This document shows, one piece after another, positions 17,790-26,257 of a DNA stretch of 64,000 nucleotides (position 1 is the stretch's first letter; each line of letters starts with the position of its first letter). A program made the position numbers and the translations under genes. The DNA comes from Pontiella desulfatans (lineage in GTDB: Bacteria; Verrucomicrobiota; Kiritimatiellia; Kiritimatiellales; Pontiellaceae). The notes under the pieces were generated by a model. It ran no database searches. It had not been told where the DNA came from and was given only the letters and a program-made list of their open reading frames with translations. The stretch covers positions 2,976,001 to 3,040,000 of the forward strand of contig NZ_CAAHFG010000001.1 of NCBI RefSeq assembly GCF_900890425.1. Reading direction: 5' to 3'.

Positions 17790-19049
17790 TTAGATGGATT
17801 CTCCGGCCCAGATGGCGCCGTTCCTTTCCAGCAGCGCTCTGAGTTCGGGAAGCGGAACCGCGCCCGGCGTGGTCTGCTTCTCAACCGCCAGCGCCGCGGC
17901 GGCTCCTGCCGCCTGACCCATCGCCATACAAGGCGCCTGAACGCGCAACGCGGAGTTGGCCATGCGGTCGCTCGATACGCAACGGCCCGCCACCATAATA
18001 TTCTTACAGCCTTTCGGGATCAGCGCGCCCAACGGAATGATCGGCACAATGCCTGACTTCAATTTTTTGCCCTTCAGCCCCGACATGGTGTGGAGATCAA
18101 TCGGATAAAAGGCATTACAGACCCCATCGTCATACGACTTGCCGGCGACGTAATCCGCCTCGGTAATAAACGCTTCGCCCATAATGCGATAATTCTCGCG
18201 GAACGAGGTTTCGGGCTGCATATGCATGAGCTGCTTTTTAGGGTTGCCGCGCAACCGTTCAAGAAGCATTTTTCGACCAAAGAGATTCGCAGCTGTTACC
18301 GTGCGAGAGTTGGTCGAATCGGCCCCCTCGACAGCAAAGCGCTTACACTGTCCCCGACCGGGATCAAGCGGTTTGCCTATCTTGAAGAGATAGGAGCCGG
18401 GTTGAGTCTCTGCTTCGCGCAAGCGCTCGCCCCCGATCAGCCCCACCACTGCGGCACCGCCGGTACAGTCAATGATCTGCTTACAGTTCACCGTACGCTG
18501 CGTCCCGAATCCGGCACAGGTGACCGTCCAGCCTTTACCCGTTTTAGTCACCTGAGTTGGAAATTCGTAGGTTGCGATATCCACGCCCGCTTTTTCGCAC
18601 TTTTCCTCGGCCAGCAGCGCATAGAGGAATTGGTTGATCATGACTTGGTTTTTCCAGTGCGGTTTCAGATAAACCGAAAAGTCGGGCATTTCGCCGCCAT
18701 CGAGTTCGACGCTCTCTTTCACCAGCTCCCAGCCGATTCCGCCGATCACCTGCTTGCCCCACGCGCCAAAGATTCCGGGCCACGCCACGCCGCCGGTGGT
18801 CATCGTTCCGCCCAACTGCGTCCCGCGCTCTACGATCATCGTCTTTGCGCCCGCTCGCGCTGCTTGAATCGCGGCAACCACACCGGCGGTTCCGCCGCCG
18901 ACCACCAACACGTCCACCTCGTTTTTAAGCGATGCATCCGCTTTCTTTGTTGGCGCAACGGGAACCAGGCCGTCAGCTTTCGCGACAGCACCCGCCGCGA
19001 GACCCAGCGCGGAGAGCTGCATAAATTTACGTCGTCTAATGTTTTTCAT
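17790..19049 (-). CDS. FAD-dependent oxidoreductase with Tat signal
   Basis: A 419-residue flavoprotein. The ATG at 19049 has AAGGAG eight bases upstream and gives a twin-arginine signal (MKNIRRRKFMQLSALGLAAG). The Rossmann FAD motif VLVVGGGTAGVVAA is at about 48-61, followed by MIVERGTQLGG. The C-terminal FAD contact region reads IMVAGRCVSSDRMANSALR then AMGQAAG. This is the FAD_oxidored type common in PVC polysaccharide loci; the substrate is unknown, and oxidation of a sugar or sugar acid is only a guess. It follows the sulfatase at 19327-20949 after a 277-base gap, so it may have its own promoter. Its stop is 76 bases before site 4's flanking repeat. Confidence 0.88.
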   Translation of the reverse strand: MKNIRRRKFMQLSALGLAAGAVAKADGLVPVAPTKKADASLKNEVDVLVVGGGTAGVVAAIQAARAGAKTMIVERGTQLGGTMTTGGVAWPGIFGAWGKQVIGGIGWELVKESVELDGGEMPDFSVYLKPHWKNQVMINQFLYALLAEEKCEKAGVDIATYEFPTQVTKTGKGWTVTCAGFGTQRTVNCKQIIDCTGGAAVVGLIGGERLREAETQPGSYLFKIGKPLDPGRGQCKRFAVEGADSTNSRTVTAANLFGRKMLLERLRGNPKKQLMHMQPETSFRENYRIMGEAFITEADYVAGKSYDDGVCNAFYPIDLHTMSGLKGKKLKSGIVPIIPLGALIPKGCKNIMVAGRCVSSDRMANSALRVQAPCMAMGQAAGAAAALAVEKQTTPGAVPLPELRALLERNGAIWAGESI

Positions 19050-19326
19050 AGTTATGCTCCTTTTTATATTTCTACGGAAACGGTGCGAACGCTTTTTTTT
19101 ACAGGATGAACAGGATATACATGATGGTTCTGAATGAATCCTGTTCAATCACAGCTGGCACGCCACAATTTTTTTATAAATTGACCTCGTTTCATTTCCA
19201 TTCCGGTGCTCGCATGCTTTCTGATTTACCGGATCAAATCCAGATAATCCTGTTATCCAGTCTAAAACGATACAGCCAAGCAATCCGTTGCATTTAAACT
19301 TTGAATCCTAGACGCTATGTAGAACT
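19050..19326. other. Intergenic region with ACAGGAT/ATCCTGT repeats
   Basis: No gene is supported. ACAGGATGAACAGGAT (19099-19114), AATCCTGTT (19137-19145) and AATCCTGTTATCC (19246-19258) form scattered inverted copies. No palindromic promoter of the CCTACTGA type is present. Confidence 0.5.
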
Positions 19327-20949
19327 CTATTTCTTCTTATTCGCGCTCTGCTTTTTCTTCTTCGCCTCAAGCTGCCTTTTCTTTTTCTCGGCCTGCTTCT
19401 TTAACTTCTGCTCTTCGGGATTGATCACTTTAACGCCGTTGATCCGGCAAGCCTCTTCAACATTGTAAAATCCATCGAATTTTATATCAAACAACGGGCT
19501 CGGTGTATGCGCTTCGGCCATAATTTCTTTGATCTGGCTCATCACCTCGGGATGTTGCTTCGCCACATTCTGGTTTTCAAGCTCGTCGCCTTCCAGATTG
19601 TAGAGCTCAATCTTTTCTGGGTATCTGAAATCTGGCACAACCCCTTTCCAGTTCCCCATCCGCACCGCCGCTGAGGGGCGACCGGCATAGTTTTCCCAGT
19701 AAAGATATTTATGTTGCTTCTGCTTTTCCGGCAACCCAAGCAGCGTCGGCAGCATCGAAATGCCGTCGGTCGGGCCGTTAACCGGCTCACCCGTAAACTC
19801 CGCCATCGTCGGCAGAAAATCCCAAAAGGCAGAGATGTGATCGGAGGTGGTTCCGGCGGGAACTTTGCCGGGCCAATAGGCGAACATCGGCGAGCGGATT
19901 CCGCCCTCATACACATAGCGTTTCGATTTTTTGAGCCCGCCGGTCGCCTCGAAAAACTCGCGCGTTCCTTTCAGGGCGTGTGTGCCGTTATCGGAGTTGA
20001 ACATGATCAGCGTGTTGTCCGCAATGCCGAGCTCTTCGAGCAAGCGCTTAACACGCCCGATATCGCGATCCATCCGCGAAACCATCGCCGCCTGGATTTT
20101 GAAATGTTCTTCGGGCCAGTCCTTATCGGCATATTCGCCGAGATCTGGCACTCGCCATTCCGTGTGCGGAATGCAGTAGGCCAGATAAAGGAACATCGGT
20201 TTATCTTTGTTTTCGGTAATCCACGTCACCGCCTCTTCGGTCATCAGGTCGTGACTGTAATCGTTATCGCTATCCGCACCGTTGGCTTTATTATTGAGCA
20301 TCACCCGCTCGGTGTTGCGCCACAGAAAATCGGGATAATACTTGTGCGCCCTTCGCTGATCGGCATAGCCGAAGAAATAGTCAAACCCCTGCTTGTGCGG
20401 ATGGCCGCTGTTCAGCACCGGATTATCCACGTTTTCCAGCACGCCACCGAGCCCCCACTTTCCAATCAGCGCGGTTTCGTAGCCCGCACGTTGCATCAGC
20501 TTGGCGACGGTTTCCGAATCTTCCGGAATCGGCGTTTGCCCGTTCGGGTAGAGCTTGCTGTTGGCTCGAATATAAGCATTTCCCGGATGCTTTCCCGTCA
20601 TCAGTGAACAGCGCGACGGCGCACAAACCGCATTCCCGGTGTAGTGAGCGGGAAACTTCATTCCCGCTTTAGCCATCGCGTCGAGCTCCGGCGTTTTGAT
20701 CTTTTTCTGCCCGTTATACCCGACCTCGCCGTAGCCGAGATCGTCCGCCAGAATATAAATCACATTCGGCCTGTCCTGAGGTTCTCGAAGGGGGGAGCGT
20801 GACGCTCCACCCATAGAAACCTGCCCGCCAAAGGAACAGACCGCGCCTATTAAACAGAGCATTCCCATGCTCATCTTCCGCCTTCCAGCCGTCGCCCAAG
20901 GGCTATGGTGGACACGAAAGGCGGGACAACGTACCTTTTTCTTACTCAT
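19327..20949 (-). CDS. Sulfatase (CAPSR motif) with repeat-built N-terminus
   Basis: A 540-residue sulfatase. AAGGAG precedes the ATG at 20949. The first 60 residues are unusual: VRCPAFRVHHSPWATAGRR (6-24) is encoded by a long-loop REP, a hydrophobic core follows (MGMLCLIGAVCSFGG), and SMGGASRSPLRE (45-56) is encoded over a second palindrome, GGAGCGTGACGCTCC. The conserved sulfatase fold starts at RPNVIYILADD. CAPSR has Cys at about 109, then GKHPGNAYIRANS, GKWGLGG and MFNSDNGTH. It belongs with the sulfatase at 56375-57817 (GKHSGH, VRMNS, GKWGIG). The C-terminus is a long lysine-rich tail (KKKRQLEAKKKKQSANKKK). It lies 62 bases after the LacZ-like GH2. Confidence 0.92.
   Translation of the reverse strand: MSKKKVRCPAFRVHHSPWATAGRRKMSMGMLCLIGAVCSFGGQVSMGGASRSPLREPQDRPNVIYILADDLGYGEVGYNGQKKIKTPELDAMAKAGMKFPAHYTGNAVCAPSRCSLMTGKHPGNAYIRANSKLYPNGQTPIPEDSETVAKLMQRAGYETALIGKWGLGGVLENVDNPVLNSGHPHKQGFDYFFGYADQRRAHKYYPDFLWRNTERVMLNNKANGADSDNDYSHDLMTEEAVTWITENKDKPMFLYLAYCIPHTEWRVPDLGEYADKDWPEEHFKIQAAMVSRMDRDIGRVKRLLEELGIADNTLIMFNSDNGTHALKGTREFFEATGGLKKSKRYVYEGGIRSPMFAYWPGKVPAGTTSDHISAFWDFLPTMAEFTGEPVNGPTDGISMLPTLLGLPEKQKQHKYLYWENYAGRPSAAVRMGNWKGVVPDFRYPEKIELYNLEGDELENQNVAKQHPEVMSQIKEIMAEAHTPSPLFDIKFDGFYNVEEACRINGVKVINPEEQKLKKQAEKKKRQLEAKKKKQSANKKK
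20794..20808. repeat. GGAGCGTGACGCTCC palindrome inside a gene
   Basis: A near-perfect 15-base palindrome lying between the signal peptide and the start of the sulfatase fold in the gene at 19327-20949. It is a different sequence from the REP family; its presence in the linker suggests a second repeat insertion. Confidence 0.5.
20879..20940 (-). repeat. Long-loop REP inside a signal-peptide coding region
   Basis: The outer stem CGCCTTCC/GAAAGGCGG and the inner arms CGTCGCCCAAGGGC and TATGGTGGACACG end in GGACAACGTACC. It codes for residues about 4-24 of the sulfatase at 19327-20949. The same variant encodes the start of the relic at 59969-60163. Confidence 0.8.
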
Positions 20950-21011
20950 TTTATCTCCTTACTAAACTAATTTAAATTCGCTGAGCTGGAACTGGGTAGA
21001 GTGCGTCTCTT

Positions 21012-24000
21012 TTACTTGGCTTCGCCGAAGATTTTAATGCCTTTGAGGCTAAAGGTCACCCGATCACCTACCAGCCCCACTTTTACGTAGCGAGCTTCCT
21101 TCGCCGGATTCACCGAAATCGTCCAATCTTTTTGCGCCTCTTCGCCCTGGAACACTTGCTTCCATTTCTGCTTATCGCTGGAAACCCAAACGTGCAAATT
21201 CTTGGCGTGCTTCATTCCACCATCCATGCGGTTTAGAATCGTCACCGCACGGATTTTTTGCGCTGCGCCCAAATCGACAATCACCCACGGATCGTTCGCT
21301 TTGTTTGAGATGAACGCAGCGGTCGCGCTCTGGGTGGTCAGCAGTGTGTCGACATATTTTGATTCCTTGAGCCCACTAAACTCAACGCTCGCCTTTTCGG
21401 AAATGCAGGGCAGCTCGATCACTTTGCCGTCCATCTTCAGCGCCTGCGTGTTGGAAATCTCATATTTAACCCCGGCAGGCACGCGGCGCGCGGCGCGGGT
21501 TTCGACCGGTTCGCTGCCATCGAGCAGGCGAATCGTGTAGCTAAAGGGGTACCGATCAGCGAAGTCGAGATTCGGCTGTTTATTCAACACCGAGAGCGCG
21601 GCGTCATATCGCAGGATCCAACGATCGCTCTGCGGCAGCGCGCTCCAGTGACGAACCTGTTTCATCTCCTGGGCGGTATGCCCCATCACGGAACCGTTCC
21701 CCGTTTCGTCGGAGATAATCATCAAACCGACGCCTTTCTTGTTTTGCATGGCCATCCATTCGAGATCGCCTCGGTTTCCACTCTCCTGCGGACGCACGTA
21801 GCGGCCCTTCATCGACTCGGCATCCGCTTTGTAGTGCCCAAAACGCCCGGAGGTCCTCCTTGTCTTGTAGTTTTCATACGGCCCAAGCGCCGCGTATTCC
21901 ACCCGGTCAAACGCCTTCTTGAGTGGCAGGCGGGCGCCGATACGCATCTGCATGGAGCTGACAGCCAAATCAAGCTTGCGCACATCGTTATCGACCTGAA
22001 TCGTGCCGTCGGACAGGATTGTATAGTAGGCGATATGGCGGAAACCGTACTCGTGTCCATTCGCCAAGTAGTCGCATTCGGCTTTGATCCGAACCATACC
22101 GGCGGGCGCATCGACCACACTAACCGTGCCGTTCTTGCGCACGAAATCATTGAGACCGGCGGCAATATCCTTCTTCATATTCGGCGACTGCCAAACGGTC
22201 CGGTCGTCGGTAAAGCAAACGTTCGGGTTAAACTCGATGCCCGGCAAATCGGACTCGGGCGAGAGGAGCATCTCCCCTTTCACCCGCAGCTGTTCGAGCA
22301 AGCCGGTTTTGCGATTGAACACCGCCTGGCTTTCCCCGGGCATATCGACCACCAGCCAGTCGCCTTTGGCCTGAATCTTAGGCGCGGCCTTCGGCATAGC
22401 GGCCGCCACCTCGGCTTTGGCCTGAAGCGGAACCTGGCCCGCCGCCACAAAGTCGCCTTTTTTGCCGCGGAACTCGTCGGCTTTCAGCGCGACATCGAAG
22501 TTGATGTCATAGCGTTGTCCCTTTTTGAGCTTATATTTGAATGGCGCTTTAAACTCGGTCTCCGAAAGCGGAGCCAGATCAAAGTCCACTTGCGCGCTCT
22601 CGACCGCTTTTCCGTTTTCAAGCAGTGCCCAGCGGAAATCGAACTCGTTAAGGTTGCGGATGCCGAACTTGTTTTTGATCGTCGCTACGCCGGCCGCATC
22701 GGCGGGATCAAACTGGACCTGCTGATACACCGCGCGAACCTGATACGATTTTCCGTTGAAGGAACGGTCGGGAAGCACCACGCCGTTATTACAAAACAGG
22801 CCGCTGTTGTCGAACGCGCCCCAGTCGCCGCCATAGGTCCAGTGCTTACCCTTCTGGCCCTCCACTTCCATCAAGACCGACTGGTCCGCAAAGTCCCAGA
22901 TGTATCCGCCGTTCATACCGCGGTTGGCTTCAAAGAAGTGCCACTGCTCCTGGAAACGCGGCATGGAGTTACCCATCGCATGCGCATATTCGCACATAAA
23001 GAAGGGGCGCCGGTCCTGCCCGCTCTCGTTCCATTTTGGATAACGCTCGAACCCGCCGTACATCGGCGCGATGAGCTCGATATTGTGGAGATGCGTATTC
23101 TTGTCGTTGTGCTTTTGGAAGGTGCGCTCGGCGAAGCCCGGGCGGGTCGGATCGGTTTTCTTGGTGGCTTCAGCCATCGCCGTAAGCGTCGGGATCTCTT
23201 CCAGGTTTTTCGGGAACTGCTCGTTGCCGTAGGACCATATAATCACACAGGGCTGGTTCTTGTCGCGCTGAACCATGTTGTTCATGCGGAACAGGGCCTG
23301 CGGACGATAGAGCGGCTCGACCGCCGGATCGGCGTAGATCCGGTCAAAGGTATGGCTCTCCATGTTGCATTCATCCGCCACCGCGATGCCGTAGCGGTTA
23401 CAGAGCGCGTAATAGCGAATATCTTTCGGGTAGTGCGCCATCCGCAGGCTGTTAATGTTCAACGCGCGCATGGTGGTGACATCCTTCACCATCTCTTCAT
23501 AACTGAGGGTGCGGCCGGTGTGCTGACTCGTATCGTGCGCGTTCACCCCGCGGATCATATAGCGGGCGCCGTTGAGGTACATATTCCCGAACTCATCCCA
23601 CGAAAACGTGCGGAACCCGACATCCTGGCGAAGCATTTCTTCGACCTTGTCCCCCTTTTTCAGGGTAAGGAATGCGGTGTAAAGTTTCGGCTGCTCTACG
23701 TGCCAGAGATCCGGCTTGGCAACCGATGCATTGATCTGGACTTTGCCGCCTTTTGACTTCGCCGCTTTGTTGAGTACGCTTTTGCCCGTCTGATTGTTGA
23801 CCAGTTCAAACTCGACCGTGCGCGGCTCAGACGAACCGCCCAGGTCAACGTCCAGCTTGATCGTTCCCGCGCTCAGCTCATCGTTCAGTTCCGGGATCAG
23901 GAAAAAGTCCGCGATATGGGTCATGGGCGTCTGATAGATGTAGACATCGCGGATAATGCCGCTCATGCGGAGCATATCCTGGTTTTCCATATAGGTTCCG

Positions 24001-24737
24001 TCGCTCCAACGGATCACTTTAACCGCCAGACGGTTTTTACCCGATTTCAGGAACGAAGTAATGTCAAATTCTGCGGGCGTGAAACTGTCCTGCGAATAGC
24101 CCACCTGCTTGCCGTTGACCCAGCAATAAAAGGCGCTTTTCACGCCGCCGAAGTGCAGAATCACCCGCTCTTTGTTCCAGTTTTCAGGCACGGTAAACTC
24201 GGTCACATAACTGCCGACCGGATTGAATTCGGTTGGAACAAACCCTTCGGTCGCCGCTTTCTTTTTGGCCATACCCACTTGCTTGTCATTGGTCAAGTCG
24301 AGGTCGTTGCCCGTCTCGCCACCGCGTCCATTGCGCGGGTGAGAAACCATCGCCATGCCCGTATTGAAATAATAGAGCTCGCCGTACCCGGCAATCTGCC
24401 ACGGCAACGGAACGGGGATCTCATCCCAGTCTTTGACGCTGTAGCTGGGCTTGTAAAAGTCCGCGGGAGCAGACTTCGGGTTCTCGCTCCAGTTAAACTT
24501 CCAGTTTCCGTTCAGCATCTTATAGCGGTCGGGGTGATACGGCATCGCCCAGTTCGGTTCGGGGCGCGCCGTCTCCATACTCGGGAAACGGTGGGCAAAC
24601 GCATGGGACGGCAGCCGGTTTACGGCAAACACCTCCCGGTTGGCCCACTCCGGCTTGGTTTCGGCCGATTTTGCCGAAGCCATCACCGCAAACAACATAG
24701 CGACAGCCAAAAAAGCTCTCTGACTCGAAAACATCAT
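21012..24737 (-). CDS. Beta-galactosidase-like GH2 with C-terminal discoidin domain
   Basis: A 1241-residue secreted LacZ-type enzyme. Order: signal peptide, jelly roll (GSYVTEFTVPENW, FGGVKSAFYCWVNG), Ig-like domain, TIM barrel, LacZ-type small-chain domain (about 820-1070, with ALGPYENY), and an F5/8-type-C (CBM32-like) domain at about 1120-1241 (WVIVDLGAAQKIRAVTILN). The acid/base candidate is Glu506 in YGNEQF; the nucleophile candidate is Glu583 in FFMCEYAHAMGNS. Both contexts are typical of beta-galactosidases. AAGGAG precedes the ATGATG start (24737 or 24734). It is the first gene of the unit under site 5, followed by a sulfatase. Confidence 0.92.
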   Translation of the reverse strand: MMFSSQRAFLAVAMLFAVMASAKSAETKPEWANREVFAVNRLPSHAFAHRFPSMETARPEPNWAMPYHPDRYKMLNGNWKFNWSENPKSAPADFYKPSYSVKDWDEIPVPLPWQIAGYGELYYFNTGMAMVSHPRNGRGGETGNDLDLTNDKQVGMAKKKAATEGFVPTEFNPVGSYVTEFTVPENWNKERVILHFGGVKSAFYCWVNGKQVGYSQDSFTPAEFDITSFLKSGKNRLAVKVIRWSDGTYMENQDMLRMSGIIRDVYIYQTPMTHIADFFLIPELNDELSAGTIKLDVDLGGSSEPRTVEFELVNNQTGKSVLNKAAKSKGGKVQINASVAKPDLWHVEQPKLYTAFLTLKKGDKVEEMLRQDVGFRTFSWDEFGNMYLNGARYMIRGVNAHDTSQHTGRTLSYEEMVKDVTTMRALNINSLRMAHYPKDIRYYALCNRYGIAVADECNMESHTFDRIYADPAVEPLYRPQALFRMNNMVQRDKNQPCVIIWSYGNEQFPKNLEEIPTLTAMAEATKKTDPTRPGFAERTFQKHNDKNTHLHNIELIAPMYGGFERYPKWNESGQDRRPFFMCEYAHAMGNSMPRFQEQWHFFEANRGMNGGYIWDFADQSVLMEVEGQKGKHWTYGGDWGAFDNSGLFCNNGVVLPDRSFNGKSYQVRAVYQQVQFDPADAAGVATIKNKFGIRNLNEFDFRWALLENGKAVESAQVDFDLAPLSETEFKAPFKYKLKKGQRYDINFDVALKADEFRGKKGDFVAAGQVPLQAKAEVAAAMPKAAPKIQAKGDWLVVDMPGESQAVFNRKTGLLEQLRVKGEMLLSPESDLPGIEFNPNVCFTDDRTVWQSPNMKKDIAAGLNDFVRKNGTVSVVDAPAGMVRIKAECDYLANGHEYGFRHIAYYTILSDGTIQVDNDVRKLDLAVSSMQMRIGARLPLKKAFDRVEYAALGPYENYKTRRTSGRFGHYKADAESMKGRYVRPQESGNRGDLEWMAMQNKKGVGLMIISDETGNGSVMGHTAQEMKQVRHWSALPQSDRWILRYDAALSVLNKQPNLDFADRYPFSYTIRLLDGSEPVETRAARRVPAGVKYEISNTQALKMDGKVIELPCISEKASVEFSGLKESKYVDTLLTTQSATAAFISNKANDPWVIVDLGAAQKIRAVTILNRMDGGMKHAKNLHVWVSSDKQKWKQVFQGEEAQKDWTISVNPAKEARYVKVGLVGDRVTFSLKGIKIFGEAK

Positions 24738-24767
24738 CTATCTCCTTTATGAATAAAAACGGACCCC

Positions 24768-24813
24768 AGTATACCGAATGCAGGCATGCGCACAACCTGC
24801 TGAAATCAGTAGG
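24768..24813 (-). promoter_or_regulatory. Palindromic promoter site 5
   Basis: Palindrome CCTGCTGAAATCAGTAGG at 24796-24813, -35-like TTGTGC at 24790-24795, 16-bp spacer, -10 TATACT at 24768-24773, only 30 bases above the start of the LacZ-like GH2. Confidence 0.82.
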
Positions 24814-24817
24814 GGGA

Positions 24818-24910
24818 AAGTACGTTGTTCCGCCTTTAGGCGGCCTTTCCGCAGAGCCAGTTCGCAGAGCCATTTCGCAGAGCCGCCTAAAGGCGGTACA
24901 ACATACCTTT
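24818..24910. repeat. REPIN next to site 5
   Basis: The left arm AAGTACGTTGTTCCGCC, TTTAGGCGGC and the right arm GCCGCCTAAAGGCGG, TACAACATACC enclose a spacer with three copies of TTYCGCAGAGCC. A TTCCAA/TGGAA palindrome follows at 24931-24949. Confidence 0.85.
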
Positions 24911-24970
24911 TCTGAATCATTTTACCCAGCGTTTCCAACATCTGGAACATTATCGGCTTCGCCGATTTAT

Positions 24971-25006
24971 ATAAAAAACCTCCCCCTGCTGGAAGGGAGA
25001 GGTTTG
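24971..25006 (-). terminator. Rho-independent terminator after the PEP-CTERM gene
   Basis: On the minus strand AACCTCTCCC and GGGGGAGGTT pair around a loop containing TTCCAGCA, followed by a T run. It lies 25 bases below the stop of the gene at 25032-25841 and separates that gene from the LacZ-like unit. Confidence 0.8.
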
Positions 25007-25031
25007 TGCAGTTCGATGCCTGCCTGCTTGC

Positions 25032-25841
25032 CTAGAGTATCATCTTGCGGCGGATGACGAGTATGGTCGAAGCGCCAAGCCCCAGCAGGCCGATCGTGGC
25101 CGGTTCCGGGATGGCAACGATGGTGTTTCCACCAACAAAAGAAACCTGGTCCGCATTGACGCCTGTGAGGTGCCCATCCGTAATAGCTTGCTGGAAATAA
25201 CTCACCATATTCGTACCGGAAACAATCAACTCACCGTCGTTGGCCACATCGATTTCGTAGCCCCCGTAATAGGCAGCACCTGTGTCAAACCAGTCCACAT
25301 CGGTGAAGGTCATCGTACCGCCATGCAGGTTCAGAAAACCGCTATTGCCAGTTGCACCAAGCAATCCAACTGCATCAAAGGTTCCGTCTAGCATATTGAA
25401 GGTACCACCTTCCTTTATACTCAAGGCTGCGGCTGTTGTCGTACTATTGATATCCCCCGTATTATCAAACACGGAGCTGGATTTATTTACACCAATGTAA
25501 AGTTGCATATTAAGAGTTCCAGCGTTCGTAATTGAAGCAGCGCTACCAAAAATGACAGCTCTCGAACTAAGTGTCCCCGCACTACCAATGGTAAGAGCGG
25601 TCCCCAAGGTAAGATTGTGCGACGCAGCACCCGCTGCATCGACCAGAACCGGACCACCGTCGGCACCAAGAGTTACCTTGTCGGTGGATAAGGGAACCCG
25701 ACTCACCGGAAGTCCAGTGGTCTTATCAAGCCAGTTCGCAGTCGTGCTCCATGCGTTACCACTTGCATTGGTAAATATAAGGTCGGCATGCGCTACGCCG
25801 GCCAACCCCAACATGATCACCCCTATCATTGCTCTCTTCAT
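25032..25841 (-). CDS. PEP-CTERM surface protein with beta-strand repeats
   Basis: A 269-residue exported protein. AAGGAG precedes the ATG at 25841. The signal peptide (MKRAMIGVIMLGLAGVAHA) is followed by strand-rich repeats of the autotransporter-associated type (SGNAWSTTANWLD, then LNLHGGTMTF). The C-terminus is a full PEP-CTERM sorting signal: IPEPATIGLLGLG, hydrophobic segment, RRKMIL (about 244-269). In other PEP-CTERM bacteria this signal is cut by an exosortase; none is encoded here. Its first 235 residues are paralogous to the N-terminus of the protein at 26258-27844 (VSYFQ, then LTGV and DQV). It is monocistronic between site 6 and a terminator. Confidence 0.88.
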   Translation of the reverse strand: MKRAMIGVIMLGLAGVAHADLIFTNASGNAWSTTANWLDKTTGLPVSRVPLSTDKVTLGADGGPVLVDAAGAASHNLTLGTALTIGSAGTLSSRAVIFGSAASITNAGTLNMQLYIGVNKSSSVFDNTGDINSTTTAAALSIKEGGTFNMLDGTFDAVGLLGATGNSGFLNLHGGTMTFTDVDWFDTGAAYYGGYEIDVANDGELIVSGTNMVSYFQQAITDGHLTGVNADQVSFVGGNTIVAIPEPATIGLLGLGASTILVIRRKMIL

Positions 25842-25882
25842 TTCATTCTCCTTTGTTGGTTGTTATCGTTAAAACAGGCACC

Positions 25883-25929
25883 AATTTACCCGACTCAGAA
25901 GAATCGCACAACCTACTGAAATCAGTAGG
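25883..25929 (-). promoter_or_regulatory. Palindromic promoter site 6
   Basis: Perfect palindrome CCTACTGAAATCAGTAGG at 25912-25929, -35-like TTGTGC at 25906-25911, 17-bp spacer, -10 TAAATT at 25883-25888. It drives the PEP-CTERM gene. Confidence 0.8.
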
Positions 25930-25983
25930 GGTGTAAAAAGGCAGGCCGGAGGGAACTTTCATCCTAAAAACGGAGATGACAAA

Positions 25984-26137
25984 CCGCGAATGAACGCCAA
26001 TAGACGCGAATGGACAATGATACAGGGCTTTTTGCTTAAATTCGGGAGGGGTATCTCTTCTACTTTTTCAGGTGAAGGGATTGGTTTTCATAACCTCTTC
26101 ATTATTAGCGTTCATTGGCGTCCATTAGCGGTTCTAT
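25984..26137. repeat. Imperfect inverted repeat in a non-coding stretch
   Basis: GCGAATGAACGCCAATAGAC (from about 25987) and GCGTTCATTGGCGTCCATTA (from about 26108) are imperfect inverted copies separated by about 85 bases. The stretch between site 6 and the terminator at 26183 shows no other feature. Confidence 0.5.
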
Positions 26138-26182
26138 TCCCGGATATAGGTTCATCCCTGCTACATGCCATGGCTGCCGTAC

Positions 26183-26220
26183 AAAAAAGCGTGCCCGCGC
26201 ATTTCGCACGGACACGCCTT
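26183..26220 (-). terminator. Rho-independent terminator
   Basis: On the minus strand GCGTGTCCGTGCGAAA pairs with TGCGCGGGCACGC, followed by six T. It lies 38 bases below the stop of the gene at 26258-27844, so that gene is monocistronic. Confidence 0.85.
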
Positions 26221-26257
26221 CTATCCTCCGAACGGACGCCCGGATCTTAACTCCGGG

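Noticed and set aside
21648-23756. 702-codon open frame on the plus strand
   Set aside because: It lies wholly opposite the LacZ-like GH2, whose catalytic motifs are intact; the product shows no domain or signal and the openness follows from the codon bias of the real gene. The same holds for the other long opposite-strand frames, e.g. 71-1051, 1749-2906, 12212-13123, 37143-38492 and 47450-48802.
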